Source: Rhizobium sp. BK196 (GTDB taxonomy: Bacteria > Pseudomonadota > Alphaproteobacteria > Rhizobiales > Rhizobiaceae). From it: DNA of 64,000 nucleotides. Of this stretch, positions 17,857 to 26,971 are shown in pieces (positions within the stretch are counted from its first letter, which is position 1; each line of letters begins with the position of its first letter). The position numbers and the translations under genes were made by a program. The stretch is taken from the NCBI RefSeq assembly GCF_014193255.1, contig NZ_JACHZB010000007.1:1-64000 (forward strand). Direction: 5' to 3'. Below the pieces are notes generated by a model, which saw nothing but the letters and a program-made list of their open reading frames with translations, had not been told where the DNA came from and ran no database searches.

Positions 17857-17961
17857 TTAAAGCGTGTCGCGATCCTTAGGATTCGCTCGGCACGCTTTAA
17901 GGCTTTGATTTTGTATGTCGTTATTGCAAAATCGCTGCGCACTTTTGCGCGACATGCTTTA
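17857..17961 (-). repeat. Rhizobial palindromic mosaic element, copy B
   Basis: Two parts. TTAAAGCGTG (17857-17866) pairs perfectly with CACGCTTTAA (17891-17900), with an inner GCGATCC/GGATTCGC stem. Then GTATGTCG (17913-17920) pairs with CGACATGC (17950-17957) around the core ATCGCTGC-GCACTTTTGC. The element's TTTA supplies the TAA stop of the PfpI-family gene. The second stem differs in sequence from copy A but keeps pairing. Confidence 0.82.
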
Positions 17962-18555
17962 GGCGGCGTTGGTCTCCAGGACTGTTGCCGCATCGAGCAC
18001 CGTCATGAACTGGCGCAGCCACGAGGGATGAGCCGGCCAAGCCGGTGCGGTGACGAGATTGCCATCGGAAACGGCGTCAGTGATGGCTATATCGGCATAG
18101 GTCCCGCCGGCGAGCTCGACTTCCGGGCGGCAGGCGGGATAGGCCGAGCAGGTACGACCTTCTAGGACACCGGCAGCCGCCAGAAGCTGGGCGCCGTGGC
18201 AGATGGCAGCGACCGGCTTATTGGCATCGAAAAAATGCCTGACGGCCTTGATGACCTCTGGGTTGAGACGGAGATATTCCGGCGCACGGCCGCCTGGAAT
18301 GACGAGTGCATCATAATCTTCGGCATGCACGCTCTCGAAGGTCGCGTTCAGTGCGAAGTTATGGCCGCGCTTTTCCGAATAGGTCTGGTCGCCTTCGAAA
18401 TCATGGATGGCGGTGGCGACCGTCTGGCCGGCGGTCTTGCCGGGGCAGACGGCATGGACCGTGTAGCCGCAGGCAAGCAGCGTCTGGAACGGCACCATGG
18501 TTTCGTAATCTTCAGTGAAATCGCCTGTGATCATCAGGATCTTGCTAGCTGGCAT
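17959..18555 (-). CDS. DJ-1/PfpI family protein
   Basis: A 198-residue single-domain protein of the class I glutamine amidotransferase-like superfamily. The acidic residue in GDFTEDYE and the nucleophilic Cys in AAICHGAQLLAAAG are the expected pair; VIPGGRAPEYLR is also typical. Members act as chaperones, deglycases or proteases; which applies here is open. The ATG at 18555 has GGGAGGA in the right place, so the 13-residue extension to 18594 is rejected. The stop lies within a repeat element. Confidence 0.9.
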   Translation of the reverse strand: MPASKILMITGDFTEDYETMVPFQTLLACGYTVHAVCPGKTAGQTVATAIHDFEGDQTYSEKRGHNFALNATFESVHAEDYDALVIPGGRAPEYLRLNPEVIKAVRHFFDANKPVAAICHGAQLLAAAGVLEGRTCSAYPACRPEVELAGGTYADIAITDAVSDGNLVTAPAWPAHPSWLRQFMTVLDAATVLETNAA

Positions 18556-18641
18556 TTTTTCCTCCCGTAAAAACCAACAGATGGACTTTAACAAAGGATC
18601 GCGGACCGCGGGTAATATGGGAATACTACAGCAGCCGCCGA

Positions 18642-19037
18642 TCAGCTCGTCTCACGTGCCCTGACGTCGGGAATGGTGCAGGCCTCGCCGCCGCCGAACA
18701 CGCGCGAGCGGGTCAGGAAGCGCTTCTCGCGACCATTATCGAGCGAAAACATGCCGCCGCGGCCGGGTACGACGTCGATGACGAGCTGCGTATGTTTCCA
18801 GGCCTCGAACTGGCTGGCGCTGATGTAAACGGGCACGCCGCCAATCTCGCCGAGTTTCACATCCTGGTCGCCAACGATGAAATCATCCGTCGGGTAACAC
18901 ATGGGCGAAGAACCATCGCAGCAGCCGCCGGACTGATGGAAGAGGATATCAGGATAATCCCTCTGGATTTCCTCGATGAGATCGAGTGCTGCATCGGTTG
19001 CGAGCACGCGCGGTTCGCCATTGACCAACTGTTCCAT
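18642..19037 (-). CDS. DUF779 domain-containing protein
   Basis: A 131-residue protein of the DUF779 family, which is repeatedly found beside acetaldehyde/aldehyde dehydrogenase genes as it is here. The centre holds a Cys-rich stretch, QSGGCCDGSSPMCYP, which could bind a metal or form disulfides. No enzyme activity is established. The ATG at 19037 follows GGAGGAGG. It is co-directional with and 73 bases downstream of the aldehyde dehydrogenase gene. Confidence 0.9.
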   Translation of the reverse strand: MEQLVNGEPRVLATDAALDLIEEIQRDYPDILFHQSGGCCDGSSPMCYPTDDFIVGDQDVKLGEIGGVPVYISASQFEAWKHTQLVIDVVPGRGGMFSLDNGREKRFLTRSRVFGGGEACTIPDVRARETS

Positions 19038-19058
19038 GATTGCCTCCTCCAAGACAAT

Positions 19059-19084
19059 GCCTCCTCCCCGTGAAGGGAGGAGGC
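19059..19084 (-). other. Intercistronic hairpin between aldehyde dehydrogenase and DUF779 genes
   Basis: GCCTCCTCCC (19059-19068) pairs perfectly with GGGAGGAGGC (19075-19084) over a 6-base loop. It has no T tract and probably sets relative levels of the two messages. The arms resemble the nearby ribosome binding site, so it might also compete for it. Confidence 0.65.
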
Positions 19085-19110
19085 GCGACATTAGCACAAG
19101 CGACTGCTTC

Positions 19111-20619
<1,509 letters not shown>

Positions 20620-20724
20620 GTCATCCTCCCTTGATGAACAGGTTCCGGAACGAACCAGTGGGAGGAAATCTGTGCCGCTTTTGCCTGAGGGAACAGGGCA
20701 GCTTGCCAATACCGCAGCGCACAG

Positions 20725-20763
20725 TGTCGCAGAGTTGCGACAGGTTCCGGTGTCGCCACGACA
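20725..20763 (-). promoter_or_regulatory. Two TGTCG..CGACA dyads upstream of aldehyde dehydrogenase
   Basis: TGTCGCA-GAGT-TGCGACA (20725-20742) is a perfect 7-4-7 palindrome; TGTCG-CCA-CGACA (20751-20763) is a second, shorter one 8 bases away. They lie 106-144 bases before the aldehyde dehydrogenase start, a normal place for an upstream activator. A near-identical dyad lies at 21857-21874 before the regulator gene. Confidence 0.7.
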
Positions 20764-20788
20764 TTGTGATCAAGCCTTTGGCATGATG

Positions 20789-21748
20789 TCAGTGCAGGTC
20801 GAGCTTCTTCATCTTCCGATGCAGTGTCGCACGGCTGATGCCGAGGGCTGCGGCGGCCTGGGAAACGTTGCCATGGGTGCGAGACAGGGCTCGCCGAAGC
20901 GCGGCCTTTTCGGCCTCTGCTATCTCCTCTTCCTGCGAGACGCGGCCTTCATGCAGCGCATCGGAGGCGGGAAGGCCGGCAGCGATGCGCACGTCGTCCA
21001 GCTTGAGAGCGAGGCGGGCGGCCCGCGTGGCGCCGAGAACAAGGTCGTGCCGATCGACGGCGAGGAGTGCATTGGCGGAATTGACTCCCGCCGGCACCAT
21101 GACGAAGCGGGCACCGGCAAAGGCCGAGCGGAACAGATTGAGCTCGATGCGCATCGCCGCATCCCGCACGGCCTGCGACAGGATGCTGAGCGTAATTTCA
21201 TTGACGTCGTCACGGCAGGTCGAGATGTCAAGGGCGGCTGCCAGCAGGCCACGATGATCGCGGATCGGAGCTGTGGTGCAGCTCAGCTTGATGTTGGAGC
21301 AGTAGAAATGCTGATCCCGGAAAACGGCAACGGCTCGGTCATCGGCAAGGGCGGTGCCGATGCCGTTGGTACCGATGCTGGCTTCGGTCCAGACGGAACC
21401 GGTCCATAGACCGAGATCGTAAAAATCCTTGTCATTGCCGGTGGCCCCGCGACGCTCCAGCGCAATGCCGTTGCGATCCGTCAGCAACAGGCAGCAGCCG
21501 GCTTTGCCGACAGTCGCAAAGAGGCGGTCGAGTTCCTCGCGAGCATCGGCGATCAGCTGTTCAGATTGCTCCCGCGCCAGGCCAAATTCCTGCTCGGTGA
21601 GGCGCAGGGGCGCGCGCTTATCTTCCGGCGCCAGCTGATACATGGTCATGCAGCGGCGCCAGGAAGCCACGATTGGAGAGCTGGCCGCAGCGGAATTCTG
21701 CTGGGCGCACGTATAGACATGCTCCGCATGCGCGGATTGTTCGTGCAT
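20789..21748 (-). CDS. GAF-Fis transcriptional regulator (AcoR-like, no AAA+ domain)
   Basis: A 319-residue protein with an AcoR-like N-terminal sensor (IVASWRRCMTMYQL, then a GAF region with TEASIGTNGIGTALA, the usual AcoR/DhaR signature) and a C-terminal Fis-type helix-turn-helix (RTHGNVSQAAAALGISRATLHRKMKKL). The AAA+ sigma-54-activating module normally between them, with its GAFTGA loop, is absent; only about 90 residues separate sensor and HTH. So it cannot drive sigma-54 promoters in the standard way. The ATG at 21748 follows GGGAGGAG. Likely controls the neighbouring aldehyde dehydrogenase. Confidence 0.88.
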   Translation of the reverse strand: MHEQSAHAEHVYTCAQQNSAAASSPIVASWRRCMTMYQLAPEDKRAPLRLTEQEFGLAREQSEQLIADAREELDRLFATVGKAGCCLLLTDRNGIALERRGATGNDKDFYDLGLWTGSVWTEASIGTNGIGTALADDRAVAVFRDQHFYCSNIKLSCTTAPIRDHRGLLAAALDISTCRDDVNEITLSILSQAVRDAAMRIELNLFRSAFAGARFVMVPAGVNSANALLAVDRHDLVLGATRAARLALKLDDVRIAAGLPASDALHEGRVSQEEEIAEAEKAALRRALSRTHGNVSQAAAALGISRATLHRKMKKLDLH

Positions 21749-21856
21749 TGAGGCTCCTCCCACGGAACTTGCGCATATTCTGATGTAAATGCGGCGGCTT
21801 TGCAATCAGGCCGGCATGACGGCAGATTCTAGGGATGGAATTTTCCGGCTGGTCCG

Positions 21857-21874
21857 TGTCGCATTTCTGAGACA
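21857..21874 (-). promoter_or_regulatory. TGTCGCA-N4-TGAGACA dyad upstream of the GAF-Fis regulator
   Basis: The same 7-4-7 dyad as at 20725-20742, with one mismatch, lies 109-126 bases before the regulator start. A shared dyad at both promoters suggests the regulator binds here and controls itself. Confidence 0.6.
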
Positions 21875-21918
21875 GTTGCGTGCCCGTCGGTTCGCATGTC
21901 GGCGTGCAGCCTTTGCCG

Positions 21919-23130
21919 TCACCTTCGGCCGAGCCAGGCCTCGATGCCTTTTGCAGCGGCGCGGCCCGTGGCGAAACAGGCGGTGAGCAGGTAGCCCCCT
22001 GTCGGCGCCTCCCAATCCAGCATCTCTCCGGCTGCGAAGACGCCAGGGAGGTGTTTCAGCATGTAGGTCTCGTCAATTTCACCGAAGGCGATGCCGCCGG
22101 CCGACGAGATGGCCTCGGCGATGGGGCGTGGGCGCAGCAGTGGGACAGGCAGGGCCTTGATGGCGGTGGCGAGTTCTTGCGGGTCGTTGCGATTTGTTTC
22201 CGGCGCTAGCTCTCGCAAGAGTGCCGCTTTTGCGCCATCGATGCCGGCCCCTTTGCGCAGGCGATTGGAGAAGCTCGACTTAGCCCCCTGCCGGGCGAGA
22301 TCGCGAGACAGACGCTCCAGCGTGCGACCGGGGGCGAGGTCGATTGAAAGCGCTGCCTGACCATGTTCCCGCAGGTCATCACGCAGGACGGCCGAATGCG
22401 TATAGATGAGGCTGCCTTCGATGCCGTGTCGGGTGATGACAAACTCGCCGGGAAATGTGCCAGCGCGCGACGTTGCCGTGACGGATTTCAGCGGCTGTCC
22501 GGCGAAGTGGTCTTGGAAGAGATCGCTCCAGGCGACATCGAAGCCGCAATTGGCGGGCTGAAATGGGGCGATCGTTATGCCGCGTTCGACAAGCAACGGC
22601 ACCCAGGCGGCGTCCGAGCCGAGACGCGGATAGCTGGCACCCCCGAGTGCGAACAGTGTCGCATCGCAGGAGATGGTCTTGCCGCCATCAGGCGTTTCGA
22701 ATGCATGCCCGTCGTCGGTAAAGCCGATCCAGCGATGGCGGGGAAAGAAGCTGACGCCACGGCCTTCCAGCCGGGCAAGCCAGGCACGCAGAAGGGGCGA
22801 AGCCTTCATGATATTGGGGAAGACGCGGCCGGAGGAGCCGACGAAGGTTTCGGTGCCGAGCCCGGCTGCCCAGACGCGGATATCTGCCGGTGTGAAGGCA
22901 TCGAGAGCCGCGCGCAGCAGGGGACTGGCATCGCTGAAGCGGGTGGCGAAGCGTTCGTAGTCTTCGGAATGGGTGATGTTGAGTCCGGATTTGCCGGCGA
23001 GCAGGAACTTGCGGGCAAAGGTCGGCATCGCATCATAGACGGAAATGGCATGGCCGCTTGCCGACAGCACTTCGGCTGCCGAAAGGCCGGAGGGGCCGCC
23101 GCCGATGATCGCGATTTTCTTCTGTTTCAT
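21919..23130 (-). CDS. HI0933/BaiN-like FAD-dependent oxidoreductase
   Basis: A 403-residue flavoprotein. It starts with the dinucleotide-binding motif IAIIGGGPSGLSAAEVL and ends with an ATG-type FAD motif near GVFAAGEMLDWEAPTGGYLLT. Between are KFLLAGKSGLNITHSED and LFALGGASYPRLGSD, standard for the HI0933/TIGR03862 group. Substrate unknown. The ATG at 23130 fits the Rossmann start; the longer frame to 23226 overlaps the MerR gene. It lies 38 bases downstream of the MerR gene on the same strand. Confidence 0.9.
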   Translation of the reverse strand: MKQKKIAIIGGGPSGLSAAEVLSASGHAISVYDAMPTFARKFLLAGKSGLNITHSEDYERFATRFSDASPLLRAALDAFTPADIRVWAAGLGTETFVGSSGRVFPNIMKASPLLRAWLARLEGRGVSFFPRHRWIGFTDDGHAFETPDGGKTISCDATLFALGGASYPRLGSDAAWVPLLVERGITIAPFQPANCGFDVAWSDLFQDHFAGQPLKSVTATSRAGTFPGEFVITRHGIEGSLIYTHSAVLRDDLREHGQAALSIDLAPGRTLERLSRDLARQGAKSSFSNRLRKGAGIDGAKAALLRELAPETNRNDPQELATAIKALPVPLLRPRPIAEAISSAGGIAFGEIDETYMLKHLPGVFAAGEMLDWEAPTGGYLLTACFATGRAAAKGIEAWLGRR

Positions 23131-23168
23131 TGCGCCTTCTTGGCGCGGGCGGGGAACGAGCGCAAGTG

Positions 23169-23591
23169 TCAGTGATGCGGGTGAGCGCACTTGCCGTGAT
23201 CGGCGAGCACCTCGATGACACGGCACTGATCGACGCGGCCATGGCCGCAGCCTTCGACCATCAGTTCCAGTTCGGCCTTCAGGGCGTTCAGGCTGCGGAT
23301 ACGCTGCTCCACTTCAATGAGACGAGCCTTTGCGATGGCATCGGCGGAGGCGCAGGGCTGATGCGGGTCGTCCTGAAGCTGCAAGAGAGTGCGGATCGCC
23401 TCGATCTCGAAGCCGAGCTCGCGGGCATGGCGGATGAAGGCGAGGCGATTGAGATCCGATGGCTCGTAGGAGCGCTGATTGCCCTCGCTGCGGCTTGGCG
23501 CAGACAACAGGCCGATGCCCTCATAATAGCGGATCGTCGGCACTTTGACGCCGCTCTGGCGGGCGGCTTCACCGATGGTGATCTTTTTCAT
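23169..23591 (-). CDS. MerR-family heavy-metal-responsive regulator (CadR/PbrR/ZntR-like)
   Basis: A 140-residue MerR protein. ITIGEAARQSGVKVPTIRYYE is the DNA-binding helix pair, followed by RLAFIRHARELGFEIEAI, a dimerisation helix, and metal-ligand Cys in DPHQPCASAD and near EGCGHGRVDQC, with a C-terminal CAHPHH tail. It is divergent from the P-type ATPase gene, and the shared promoter has a classic MerR dyad. Zn, Cd or Pb is the likely inducer. Confidence 0.93.
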   Translation of the reverse strand: MKKITIGEAARQSGVKVPTIRYYEGIGLLSAPSRSEGNQRSYEPSDLNRLAFIRHARELGFEIEAIRTLLQLQDDPHQPCASADAIAKARLIEVEQRIRSLNALKAELELMVEGCGHGRVDQCRVIEVLADHGKCAHPHH

Positions 23592-23601
23592 GATTTTCCT
23601 C

Positions 23602-23632
23602 TTGCACCTCTAGTCGCTAGAGGATGTAGGAA
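23602..23632 (+). promoter_or_regulatory. MerR-type promoter of the P-type ATPase
   Basis: TTGCAC (23602-23607) and TAGGAA (23627-23632) are separated by 19 bases, and the spacer holds the perfect dyad CCTCTAG-TCG-CTAGAGG (23607-23623). A 19-20 base spacer with a centred dyad is diagnostic for MerR activation by DNA untwisting, as at zntA and cadA promoters. Confidence 0.88.
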
Positions 23633-23662
23633 CGATACAGCTTACAGGCAAGGATCGAAATC

Positions 23663-25939
23663 ATGAGCGAAGCAGCACAGGCACGGTTCCGGGTTGGCGG
23701 CATGGATTGTGCCGCCTGCGCAACGAAGATCGATACGGCCGTAAGGCGTGTGCCCGGCGTCGAAGACGTCTCCGTATCGGTGACGGCGGGTACGATGACG
23801 GTGCGCCATGATGGCAGCAGCGATCTAAAGGCGATCGAAAAAAAGGTGGTGGGCCTCGGTTATTCGGTTGTTCCGCTCACGGGCAAGGCTCCTGTCCGAG
23901 AAAGCAAAACCGATCATGATCATGCGCATCACGACCACGCACACGATCATAAGCATGATGATCACGACCACGACGGTCATGACCACGATCATGCTGGTCA
24001 TGATCACGCCGATCACGGGCATTCGCATGGCACCGAGGAGGTCGAGGGGTTGCACGGCCATGATCATGGGCCGATGACCGGTCCCTGGTGGCTGAGCAAG
24101 AAGGGCCGATTGACGATCCTTTCGGGACTTGCACTCGTCGTTGCCTATGTCGTGGGCCACCTGGTGCCTTCGATTGCTCCGTATGCTTTCATCATCGCCA
24201 TGCTGGTGGGGCTGGTACCGATCGCACGCCGCGCGGTCGTGGCCGCACTTTCCGGCACGCCGTTTTCCATCGAAATGCTGATGACGATTGCCGCCGTTGG
24301 CGCGGTCATCATCAATGCTGGTGAAGAGGCAGCGACAGTCGTGTTCCTGTTCCTCGTTGGCGAATTGCTGGAAGGGGTCGCCGCCGGCAAGGCGCGCGCC
24401 AGCATCCAATCGCTGACGACGCTGGTGCCGAAGAACGCGTTGGTGGAGACGGGTGGCGAGGTGAAGGAAGTACCGGCTGAGATGCTTGCGGTTGGTTCTG
24501 TCATTCTCGTACGGCCGGGAGACCGGATTTCAGCCGACGGCACAATTCTGTCCGGTGAAAGTGCCATCGATGAAGCACCGGTGACCGGCGAAAGCACGCC
24601 GGTGCGCAAGGGCGCTGGCGAGAGCGTGTTTGCCGGCACGGTGAATGGTGACGCAGCACTCCGCGTTCGTGTCACGGCAGCCGCCGAGGACAACACGATT
24701 GCCCGCGTCGTCAAGCTTGTGGAGGAAGCCCAGGAATCGAAGGCGCCGACGGAGCGTTTCATCGACCGCTTCTCGCGCTATTACACACCGGGCGTGGTCG
24801 TTGTGGCGGCTCTGGTAGCGATCCTGCCGCCGTTGCTGACGGGCGCGGCATGGAGCGAATGGATCTATAAGGGCCTTGCCATCCTGCTGATCGGTTGCCC
24901 CTGCGCGCTGGTCATTTCCACGCCGGCAGCAATAGCTGCTTCGCTCTCGGCGGGTGCGCGCCGCGGTCTGCTGATGAAGGGTGGGGCGGTCCTGGAATTG
25001 CTCGGCAAGGTGACGGCCGTTGCCTTCGACAAGACAGGCACGCTCACAGAAGGCAAGCCGCAGGTCACGGATATCATCGCCTATGGGCGCTCGGAGGCTG
25101 AAGTGCTTTCCCGTGCTGCCGTTCTCGAACAGGGCTCCAGCCATCCGCTGGCGCTGGCGATCCTCAACCGTGCCAAGGCCGACGCCGTGCCCGTGCCGCC
25201 GGCCTTCGAAGTGGAAGCGCTGCCCGGCAAGGGCATGACCGGTAAGGTTGGCGGCGAGACGCTCGATCTCCTGTCACCGCCGGCGGCGCGCGAGCGCGGG
25301 GCGCTGAATGTCGAACAGGACGAGCGGGTCGCGGCACTTAATGGTGCGGGCAAGAGCGTCTCGGTATTGCTCGTCAATGGTGTCGCGGCCGGTCTCATCG
25401 CCATGCGCGACGAGCCGCGCGACGACGCCACGAGCGGGCTTGCGACGCTGAAGGCGGCAGGCGTGCGCGCCATCATGCTGACCGGCGACAACAAGCGCAC
25501 TGCAGCAGCCGTTGCCGGTGACCTCGGCATCGACTGGCGCGGCGAGTTGCTGCCGCAGGACAAGCAGCGCATTGTTGGCGAACTGAAGAAGGAAGGATTG
25601 TTCGTTGCCAAGGTCGGTGACGGCATCAATGATGCACCGGCACTTGCCGCCGCCGATGTCGGCATCGCCATGGGCGGTGGCACCGACGTTGCGCTGGAAA
25701 CGGCGGATGCGGCCGTGCTGCATGGGCGTGTCGGCGACGTTGCCCGCATGATCGAGCTCTCGAAGCGGACGATGCGCAACATCATGCAGAACATCACCAT
25801 TGCTCTCGGGCTGAAGGCGGTGTTCCTCGTCACCACTATTGCCGGCATTACCGGCCTGTGGCCGGCGATCCTTGCCGATACCGGCGCGACCGTATTGGTG
25901 ACGATGAACGCGCTTCGTCTTCTCCAGATAAAGGCGTAA
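23663..25939 (+). CDS. Zn/Cd/Pb-exporting P1B-type ATPase (ZntA/CadA-like)
   Basis: A 758-residue heavy-metal pump. Residues 8-70 form an HMA domain with GGMDCAACATK. Residues 85-136 are a His/Asp-rich linker with about 21 His. The membrane metal site GCPCALVIST, phosphorylation site DKTGTLTEGKP, the HP locus (SSHPLALAI) and hinge GDGINDAPALAAADVG are all present. The CPC motif plus His-rich insert points to Zn2+/Cd2+/Pb2+ rather than Cu+. Regulated by the divergent MerR protein. Confidence 0.95.
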   Translation: MSEAAQARFRVGGMDCAACATKIDTAVRRVPGVEDVSVSVTAGTMTVRHDGSSDLKAIEKKVVGLGYSVVPLTGKAPVRESKTDHDHAHHDHAHDHKHDDHDHDGHDHDHAGHDHADHGHSHGTEEVEGLHGHDHGPMTGPWWLSKKGRLTILSGLALVVAYVVGHLVPSIAPYAFIIAMLVGLVPIARRAVVAALSGTPFSIEMLMTIAAVGAVIINAGEEAATVVFLFLVGELLEGVAAGKARASIQSLTTLVPKNALVETGGEVKEVPAEMLAVGSVILVRPGDRISADGTILSGESAIDEAPVTGESTPVRKGAGESVFAGTVNGDAALRVRVTAAAEDNTIARVVKLVEEAQESKAPTERFIDRFSRYYTPGVVVVAALVAILPPLLTGAAWSEWIYKGLAILLIGCPCALVISTPAAIAASLSAGARRGLLMKGGAVLELLGKVTAVAFDKTGTLTEGKPQVTDIIAYGRSEAEVLSRAAVLEQGSSHPLALAILNRAKADAVPVPPAFEVEALPGKGMTGKVGGETLDLLSPPAARERGALNVEQDERVAALNGAGKSVSVLLVNGVAAGLIAMRDEPRDDATSGLATLKAAGVRAIMLTGDNKRTAAAVAGDLGIDWRGELLPQDKQRIVGELKKEGLFVAKVGDGINDAPALAAADVGIAMGGGTDVALETADAAVLHGRVGDVARMIELSKRTMRNIMQNITIALGLKAVFLVTTIAGITGLWPAILADTGATVLVTMNALRLLQIKA

Positions 25940-26259
25940 AGTCTGTCATTTTAACAGCGTGCGGACGGTGTGCGCCGTGGCATCGTGGTTCCCGGGATCT
26001 GCCGAAACCGCAGCTGCCCCGAATGCAAAGTCGGCCTGTTGCGCGATGCCCCATCCGCGATTCGGGCATGAATCGGGAATCGAAAATCGCAGAGCCCGCT
26101 ACAGGCTGGCTCTCTTCCTTGGGGCCTTCTCCACAGCCTGCTTTCTTTAATCATCTGTTAACCACGTTCTTCACACGAATGCAGTGATTTCAAACATGCC
26201 GTAACGCGACGCGCAAACCATCCGTTGACGCAAACTGGGATTCGCGTACTATATCTAGT
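25940..26259 (+). other. Intergenic region before the cobalamin riboswitch
   Basis: About 320 bases with no recognised gene. The last part holds a probable promoter for the riboswitch-nrd operon: TTGACG at 26225-26230 and TACTAT at 26247-26252, 16 bases apart. The remainder has no repeat or hairpin that stood out. Confidence 0.5.
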
Positions 26260-26463
26260 GTTCAAGGTTCCTTCGATTCGTGAGGGTCGCGGGCTAAGAC
26301 GGGAATACGGTGCGTTTCGCCATGAAGGCGCGACAAGTCTGCAGCTGCCCCCGCAACTGTAAGCGGCGAGCAACTGTCCGATTTCAGGTCACTGAGGCAT
26401 GAGGCTTTGGGAAGGCTGGGGGCAGGGTGCTTCGACCCGCGAGCCAGGAGACCTGCCTTGAAC
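26260..26463 (+). ncRNA. Cobalamin (B12) riboswitch
   Basis: All landmark blocks of the adenosylcobalamin aptamer are present in order: GGGAATACGGTG, the core CTGCCCCCGCAACTGT followed by AAGCGG, TCACTG, GGGAAGGC, and the 3' GAGCCAGGAGACCTGCC. The P1 closing stem is perfect: GTTCAAGG (26260-26267) with CCTTGAAC (26456-26463). It lies upstream of nrdHIEF, so adenosylcobalamin probably represses this B12-independent ribonucleotide reductase. Confidence 0.97.
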
Positions 26464-26736
26464 TGGTTGTCCACGGGCGGGGTGTCCGGAAGGTCGCGTG
26501 CATGAATGCGGATCTATCCGTGCCTGTTACGCTGCCCCGAACTTCCGCATGAGCACTTCGGGGTTGAAGTCATGTCGAGAGCATCAAAACCGCCGCCCGC
26601 GCAGATCCCGCAGAGGATAATGCCTGGCGTGTAAAGCGCCGACTTTGTCAGATCATTCTCAAGCGTTGCCCCGGACGCCGCAAGGCGCCCGATCCTAGTT
26701 CTGCGTCCGGAATCCATTGACATCACGAGGAACATG
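26464..26736 (+). promoter_or_regulatory. Long leader between the riboswitch and nrdH
   Basis: This 273-base stretch contains no recognised gene. Two possible expression-platform hairpins are CCCCGAA/TTCGGGG near 26534-26566 and a perfect CCGGACGC (26671-26678) with GCGTCCGG (26703-26710). Neither is followed by a T run, so a standard intrinsic terminator is not seen. Confidence 0.5.
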
Positions 26737-26958
26737 ATGAGCGTTACCGTTTACAGCAAGCCTGCCTGCGTTCAGTGCACCGCCACCTACCGCGCCCTCG
26801 ACCGTCTGGGCGTCGACTATCAGATCATCGATATCTCCGAAGATGCCGACGCGCTCGATCGCGTGCGCGGCATGGGCTACATGCAGGTTCCGGTCGTCGT
26901 TGCCGGCGAGAACCACTGGGCGGGCTTCCGTCCCGATATGATCAGCGCGCTCTCCTGA
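26737..26958 (+). CDS. nrdH: Glutaredoxin-like protein NrdH
   Basis: A 73-residue thioredoxin-fold protein that reduces class Ib ribonucleotide reductase. The redox motif CVQC lies near the N-terminus in VYSKPACVQCTATYRAL, and VPVVVAGENHWAGFRPD is the usual C-terminal half. The ATG at 26737 is 6 bases after CGAGG; an ATG one codon earlier is closer. First gene of nrdHIEF. Confidence 0.95.
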   Translation: MSVTVYSKPACVQCTATYRALDRLGVDYQIIDISEDADALDRVRGMGYMQVPVVVAGENHWAGFRPDMISALS

Positions 26959-26971
26959 TCGGAGAAGAGCG

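Noticed and set aside
20620..20788. A sigma-54 (-24/-12) promoter before the aldehyde dehydrogenase gene
   Set aside because: TGGCAAG occurs, but no GC dinucleotide lies at the required distance, and the regulator lacks the AAA+ domain.
23913..24070. Low-complexity CATGATCA-like tract that could be read as a DNA repeat
   Set aside because: It encodes the His/Asp-rich linker of the P-type ATPase in frame, so protein composition explains it.
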